64,000 nt of DNA from the NCBI GenBank assembly GCA_963556145.1, contig OY744465.1:4340001-4404000 (forward strand), read 5' to 3'. This document shows, one piece after another, positions 57,823 to 64,000 of this stretch. The notes beneath the pieces are model-generated. The model did no database searches. It had not been told where the DNA came from and worked only from the letters and a program-made list of their open reading frames with translations. The position numbers and the translations under genes were made by a program. Position 1 is the first letter of the stretch. Every line of letters starts with the position of its first letter. This DNA is from Hygrocybe punicea (Eukaryota > Basidiomycota > Agaricomycetes > Agaricales > Hygrophoraceae).

Positions 57823-60703
57823 ATGTTCCCATTCAAGCCGCCGCAGGCTGCACCGTCATGGACCCATTCCGCTGCAGATATCATCACCCTCACCAAAGAG
57901 GCCATCGCGAAGGAGCGTTCCCTCCATGACAAGGTTGGTGGCCTCGCTGCAAAGGACTGCAACTTCAACTCGGTGAGCGATATTGCCCCTTCGATTTCCG
58001 TCCTTCCATTCACACTCTCATAGGTCTTCGTGAGTCCGGTAATGTTCATGCGGTCTGCTGGGATTGACGCTCTTCATATTAGCTTGCTCTCGCAGAGGGT
58101 GAGACTGCTCTCGATTCTGTCACAGAACCATTGGCTTTTTATCAGAATGTCTCTCCCTCTGCCGAACTCCGTGATGCATCGAATGAAGCCGAGTCGGCTG
58201 TCCGCGACTTTGGCGTAGAATCTTCCATGCGCTTAGATGTCTTCCAGGCCAAGCTTACCGCGGAGAAGCACATCAAAGACACAGGCGAATGGGACAAACT
58301 GACGCCTGAGGAACAGCGATTGGTGGAGAAGATGGTTCTCGATGGCAAACGCGCTGGTCTGGCGTTGCCGGAAAGTGAGCGAAACGAACTGATGAAGCTG
58401 AAAAAGGAACTTTCTCAGATTTGCCTCGATTTCAGCGTGAGCAATTTTATGGTTCTCCGTCACGAATAGCAGGCTGACATGTTGGGTGATAGAAAAATTT
58501 CAACGAGGAAAAGGTGCCGTTGCGAATGTGGCTGTTCTTATCGCTTGAATTTGAATCGTCATATGCAGGGTGTGGTTACTTTCAATCTAGAAGAACTAGA
58601 AGGTAAGTCTGTTCTATATTTTGTGGCAGCACATTTCAGACAACCAATTTTCAGGCGTACCCACCGATGTGATTTCGGGCTACACCAAACGCATCGAGGG
58701 CTCACAAGAAGTGTACGACGTCACTTTCAAGACACCTGACATATTCCCCATCGTAAGCACTTTCAAGAAGCACCATCAAACGGTGTCTGATTTTACTCGC
58801 AATAATGTAGTTCAAATTCGCGCAAAATCCAGCCACGCGCGAGCGAGCTTACCAAAGTTACGAAACCAGATTGGAAATCAATGCTCCACTGCTCAGCAAG
58901 GTTCTCGACCTACGCCGGCAAATTGCAAAGCTTCTTGTATACCCGACTTGGGCAGACTATGTCACTGAAGTCAAGATGATCAAGAATGCTCGTGGTGTCA
59001 CCGAAGTAGTCCTCAATTCATTTTATCTGTGTGACTAAACTTTTCAACTTCAACCACAGTTTTTAGATGACCTTCAACAGAAACTGTTGCCTGTCGGCCA
59101 CAAGGAACGTGACATTCTGCTTGCCATGAAGAAAAAGGAGCACACAGAGAAAGGACTTCCTTTCGACGGTGAATTCTACCTCTGGGATTATCGTTATTAC
59201 GACCGCAAGTTCATCGAGACATCTCTTGACCTGGATGATATGCTTGTGAAGGAGTACTTCCCAGTTTCAGTTGTCGTGCCTACTATCCTCGGAATTTATC
59301 AGAGATTACTCGGGGTAACGTTCGAAGAAATTAAAGGAGAGACATGGCATCCAGGTACATGAATTCCATTCCTTTCAATTATTGGGATACAACTGTTATT
59401 TTGCTAGAGGTCCAACAATTCGCGGTGTGGGAGCAGGGGGCTGAAGATGAAGCTGGTTTTATTGGTTACTGTTATCTAGATCTCTTCCCCCGTGGTATGT
59501 CATGTCGTTTCTCCTCATTTTAGGCAATTCTATTAACTCAACGTCCAGAATCCAAGTACTCTCACGCTGCTGTGTGGCCTCTACTTGCAGGCTACGACCT
59601 TCCCTCTGGCAAACGTAGCTACCCGATCGCCGCCATGGTAGCCAATCTAGCCAAACCGACTCCTGAGAAGCCTGCATTAATGCGACACGATGATGTGGTT
59701 ACATTCTTCCATGAGATGGGACACGTATTCCATGGATTGTTGAGTCAGACTAAATTCGCAAGATTTCATGGGACTAGGTGTGCCTTGTGTTTTCTTTTTT
59801 GGATGGCAATTGGTGACACTGATGGGTGGATTCAGCGTTGCAAGAGATTTTGTAGAAGCTCCATCACAAATGTTGGAAAATTGGTATGTGTGACCGTGTC
59901 GTTTTGGTTCTTCACTCACATTCGCTGTCTGAACCAGGTGTTGGGAACCCAAAGTCCTCGAACAAATGTCCAGTCATTATGAGACAAAAGAACCGCTCTC
60001 CGCAGAACTCATCGACAAAATCATCAAGAGGTTTGTCGTGTCAATCCTTCTCTTGTACAGCAGCTGTATCTTTTCAAATACATAGCCGATACGTCAATGT
60101 TGGACTGTTCTATCTCCGGCAAGTCTTCTTTGCCAAGTTCGACATCAAAGTGCACACCGACCAAGGTGACTTCATGTTTGTGATTGTGGCTATCACGTGT
60201 TGCTTGACGATGGCATCACAGATGCCGCTGACTACACTGCGCTATGGAACGATCTCAGAGAGAAGATTTCTCTGGTGAAAAGTGGCCAACCAACTCCTGG
60301 GCAAGGATCATTTGGTCACATCACAGGAGGCTACGATGCAGGCTATTACGGGTGCGTTTTATCAACGTAGCCCCTGGTTTCGGATTATCAAGATAACACC
60401 AATCAATGACTTGCAGATACACGTACTCCCTCGTTTTTGCGGCGGACATGTACGCGACAGTTTTCAAAGCAGACCCGCTGGATCCTGCCTGCGGATTGCG
60501 CTACCGTGATAAAATATTGCGCGTCGGAGGAAGCAGGGATGAAATTGATTCACTAAAGGTATGCGTTATTTCTGGTATCGAAATGGCTCACGTCTTCTCA
60601 TCAAGACTGCTCATTGATTCGGTAGGATTTCCTTGGACGTCTCCCCAACTCGGACGCCTTCTTGAAGGAATTATTCGGCAGCTCTCGGGAGTCGAACCTC
60701 TGA
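57823..60703 (+). CDS. PRD1: M3 family metallopeptidase (thimet oligopeptidase/saccharolysin type)
   Basis: A zinc oligopeptidase that cleaves short peptides in the cytosol or mitochondria. It starts MFPFKPPQAAPSWTHSAADI. Body motifs: FNSVFVSPLALAEGETALDS, MLVKEYFPV, EEIKGETWHPEVQQFAVWE, GSFGHITGGYDAGYYGY, and FHEMGHVFHGLLSQT, the HExxH zinc site near 59715. Further E and F residues follow (FVEAPSQMLENWCWEP). Ten or so short introns are needed; the last joins DSLK to DFLGRLPNSDAFLKELFG and ends at TGA 60701-60703. The same frame stays open upstream to ATG 57574, which would add 83 residues with a hydrophobic stretch, possibly a targeting extension. Confidence 0.92.
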
Positions 60704-60854
60704 TTGTATTGAGCATTAACGAAGCTCTTGCAATGATATGTATAAGGAGTGTGTACAACAGCGGACTCTGGAATAGCCAAGATCACGATACGCAAATGGA
60801 TTGAATAAATGATCGTGAATGGAGAAGGATGAAAAATAGAAAATAATTTGCATC

Positions 60855-63058
60855 TCAGGCAGAAACCTTGATCCCAAGCCCTTTATCACCAGGTTCATCA
60901 TCCTCACCCTCACCCTCACCCTCACCGTCTTCCCCCTCGTCGACCGTTCCATCTCTACTTGTACCAACCCCATCCATGCTCTCGTCATCTCTCTCAATCT
61001 CGTCTCTAGCTGTTTTGACAGCGCGATCAACCTTTGGAGCTACTCGATCGATACCTGCCTCAGCGAGAGACACACGTGCATGGTGATTGGAAAGGTGAGC
61101 AGAGCGTCGTGGGGGCCGTTTGAGACGTCGCCGCGCCACCTACAGGATGTGAGTACAAGAGTCGGACAAATAATAAGCCAGAAAGGAACAAACCATCACA
61201 GGCACCGAACACTTCTGCTCAGACATTATAAATTGCATATTCGCAGCAACGAAGGTGTAGTAGACTCACCTGAATTAGATAATGCGAAGTCGATCCCAGA
61301 AGAATTCTATCCAAAAGCAATTCGTGAGATAACTGCTCCTTTATGACTGATCTCCCAGTGGACATGAACTTACCCCTTCAATCGCCCAAGACCACGAGAA
61401 CCGACGATCAACATCGTTGGTTCATGATAATCCACGATATCTACCCCAACAAGGACGAACATCAGCGCAAACACACCCCACAGGCAAGTTTGCCCTCAAC
61501 TCACCTAATAGCATATGCCGAGCATTCTTTGCATGCCATGCCTGGCAGGACACCTTAACATGGAGCTTGGTACGCTGTAATAGGCTCGTTGCTTGCCGTA
61601 CAAGGATGTAAGCCATGCCCTGACGCTATACAAACAAAGGAGAGACATGAGCGGATAGTCAATATTAAAGGATGAACACTCAAGACATACCTCCTGTTGA
61701 CATCGAAGTTTGACGGTGCGTTCCGCGGGGTTAGGGATCGGTGGGTCCACTGACGGACGAGTGAGAAATAAACAATCTACAGCGTTAATACAAAGCTTAC
61801 CCTTGCTCTCATTTTCCACAATAGTAACTATCATCATCTCGTCGCCATCCCTTAGGACAGTCCCAATACCCCATTCCACAGCATATCGACTCTCGTCACT
61901 TAAATCACTTGCAACGATGTATGTCCTGCGTCTTCTCTCACCAAGTTTCCCATCTGGATCTCCATGCGTGATGACAATCGTACAACGATCTCTCTGGAAA
62001 TTAGGCCGAGAGTTATGTATTGGTAATGTTTCATGCCGCGTTGATTTTCGCCGGCGAGGGTTCCTTTTCCCCTTGAGAGAGCCTGAACCTCCAATATTAG
62101 AATAAGAGTTGAGGGTTGACGGAAAATAGGGCTCAGGGGGTACCACAACATTGACACCCTCGCCCAGAGGATCGGGATCATCCCCGTCCAAGGTGAAAAA
62201 ATCATTGGATGTTTCACCAGCAGTCGGAGCGGTGATGAAGGCATTCCTTTCTGTATTCTGCTCGGTGAGAGGATCGTCAAGGGACCAGTCCTCTTCTTCT
62301 GTTTCTGCGTCTGTTTCACCTACTGTCTCGTCCCCGGACTCTGGCTCATCTGCAAATGCTGTACGAGCTCGGACCGGTGCGGAGGAGTCTGACAAGTCGG
62401 GGTCATTATGTGTTAGATGGAGAGGTTGTGGCATAGGAGAAGTCTCGCGCGAACGGAATCGTCGTAGGTAAAAGGGTGATTGGGAGCGTGCACGGGAATG
62501 ACTGCGTGAGGCGTCAAGGTCAGGCGCCAGAGCGGCCGAGGACGAACGCGTGCGTTTCTCATTCGATATGGAACGCCCTCGGGGCTCTTTTTCATCACCC
62601 AACGCCGATGTATTTGTGCCGGATCGAGAGAGGGAGAGGACGGAGAGACCACCCATCATGGAGTTGAAGGCCATCTTGCTGAACGATCCAGATGATCGGG
62701 AGTTCATTTCGGGCGCCTTGAGGTGGGGCTGTGCAGAATTGCTGCGCTCAAGAGCATTGAGAATCAGCTGAGACGCTTGTTGGTCGAGATCCTGGGTGAC
62801 GGAAGGAGATTTGGAGAATGAATTAGTTAGTAAAGGCGAAGCAGACCAACGAGATGGAATGGGGGTGGAGGGGGATTTGTCGGTGCTGGAGTTGGTAGCA
62901 GAAGTGTGCGGCGTGATATCGGTAGGTGAGGAGGTAAGGGCAAGCTGTGTTGGTTCTGGCGAAGCAACCAGATTCTCGGGCTCGCTGCCACTACCGCTTT
63001 TGGGCGAATACTTTGCTAACCAGCCACGCTTTCGATAATTAAAGGGGTTGTTGGCCAT
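60855..63058 (-). CDS. Protein with a universal-stress (USP) domain
   Basis: Starts MANNPFNYRKRGWLAKYSP (63058). A long serine-, proline- and acidic-rich N-terminal region (about 330 residues) has no fold I recognise. The C-terminal USP domain starts RRRRTYIVASDLSDESRYAVEWG, continues IVTIVENES, and includes HEPTMLIVGSRGLGDLKG and ILLGSTSHYLIQ, the G-S-R-G nucleotide-binding loop. After the GSTS segment a 21-nt exon (61194-61214, KCSVPVM) joins to VARRRLKRPPRRSAHL. The tail is highly acidic (DEGEDGEGEGEGEDDE). Role uncertain; fungal proteins of this kind are little studied. Confidence 0.78.
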
Positions 63059-63814
63059 TGGCGAAGCGTGTCGTCGACGAGGAGGGTGATGCAGGAAAGG
63101 CAAGAGATAAACTTACTTCACTAGTTTGCCGCGCCGTGGGGACCCTGGGACTGCCCTGATGGAAATACGGTGAGTCAGACGCCCTGAGCGGCCCAGACAG
63201 AGCGAGAGGTGACATGTGGTGCGTACAGATTGTCCATTTGTTGACATTCTGGTTGGTCTCCCTGGTTCGCCGATATTCTCTGGGTATGGGTTTATCTCAC
63301 TGCAGTTTATGTGTGAGAGCTGGTACTGAGCTTGCTCAGGCTGTCGCAGGACGCAGAGGCCCGCGATTTCCTTTTCTGTCATCCACAATAATGTTTCGGT
63401 TCCGAGCGATACACAGCCATACGTAATGAAGTTGATCAACACTAGAAAGATTAATATTATTGGTACATGCCGTCTAGTAGTCTAACCACTTCTTACTATG
63501 ACACGTCAAAGTATTCGGTTATTGTAAATTACAGGGGTTGTCGTACCCAGAACGTTCACAATGGCGCCCTCTACAACAATGATACTGCTCAGCGTATCAG
63601 CTCAAACAGAATGAGACCAATGGCCAAGCTTGCTGAGGAGCTGATCTTCACCACACTGTTTGATAACGACTGCAAGCCTAGTTGTGATATCTGCAGCCTG
63701 TTGACGCTCAACGTTCAACGTTCAACCGCAACATTTCCATATCAAGTAACTTATAGAAGGTGACTGTCACAAGGAGATCGTGACGCCTTAATTCCTTCAA
63801 AACAAGTCCCTGCC
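63059..63814. other. Intergenic region
   Basis: No gene recognised. A 98-codon frame at 63467-63763 has no family resemblance. Confidence 0.4.
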
Positions 63815-64000
63815 ATGGCTGGTATGCATGTCCTGCACCATGCTCAGGCCAGGTTATGTCTCTCGCTGTTCAGACGGAACCATGGAACACTCCCGTTACC
63901 CGTCCGCGATTTTGTGTCTTCCAAAACGGAACCTGACCAACCGATAGATATTCCAACTGTTCCCAGAAAGCCTTACCGGCGGTTTTCAACTCGCTTGCGT
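63815..64000 (+). CDS. Start of a gene cut by the window end
   Basis: From ATG 63815 the frame MAGMHVLHHAQARLCLSL continues open for 62 codons to the last base with no stop. RNHGTLPLPVRDFVSSKTEPD and RKPYRRFSTRLR give a basic N-terminus that could be a mitochondrial signal. The product cannot be told from this part. Confidence 0.45.
   Translation, partial: MAGMHVLHHAQARLCLSLFRRNHGTLPLPVRDFVSSKTEPDQPIDIPTVPRKPYRRFSTRLR

Noticed and set aside
63467..63763. A 98-codon plus-strand frame as a gene
   Set aside because: No domain, no splice context and average composition; kept only as intergenic.

Overview
This is a nuclear genome window from a filamentous basidiomycete, most likely an Agaricomycete (mushroom class). 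The evidence is many short (about 45-65 nt) phase-consistent introns, dense head-to-head genes, Tad1-type LINE and LTR retroelements, and fungal-specific products: a yeast-type pyruvate decarboxylase, a FAD2 desaturase with three histidine boxes, SEN1, Dpb3-like histone-fold and CK1-like proteins. I saw no bacterial operons, CRISPR array or rRNA gene, and recognised no tRNA by eye.

Positions 1-18160 are a nested transposon island. A LINE of the Tad1 type (667-12583) is bounded by a 14-bp target-site duplication and ends in a 20-base A tail. Its ORF1 carries an in-frame stop. Its ORF2 is split by a young minus-strand LTR element (3045-8556) with two 935-bp LTRs that differ at one base. That element has no gag or pol and is filled with tandem repeats. 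To the right lie a decayed piece of the same LTR family (12679-12776), a second small non-autonomous LTR element (13525-15471) with 157-bp LTRs, a diverged antisense LTR related to it (16833-16993), a CAA microsatellite and a short tandem duplication.

Positions 18160-64000 are gene-dense euchromatin. In order: SEN1 helicase (-), translin (+), SGF29 of SAGA (+), two tandem HSP20 genes with heat-shock-type promoters (+), a Dpb3/CHRAC-like histone-fold protein (+), a 2-oxoglutarate oxygenase with three microexons (+), ribosomal protein eS19 (-), an F-box protein (+), a GNAT acetyltransferase (+), a Rab GTPase (-), a decayed gene of unknown function (-), an unknown protein with an RGG tail (+), pyruvate decarboxylase (-), a CK1-like kinase with a duplicated C-terminal module (+), a FAD2 desaturase (+), CDC123/D123 (-), an ERG26-like sterol dehydrogenase (-), a borealin-like protein (+), POP1 of RNase P/MRP (-), a predicted mitochondrial coiled-coil protein (+), a thimet-oligopeptidase-type peptidase (+), a universal-stress-domain protein (-), and the start of a gene cut by the window end (+).

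The genes are mostly unrelated housekeeping functions, not a metabolic cluster. The strongest organisational theme is head-to-head pairs sharing 57-391 bp: SEN1/translin, eS19/F-box, PDC/CK1-like, ERG26/borealin, and POP1/mitochondrial protein. The features I find most unusual are the 6-, 8- and 10-nt exons of the oxygenase, two GC-AG introns, and the non-autonomous LTR element with a perfect 15-bp inverted repeat enclosing its primer-binding site.
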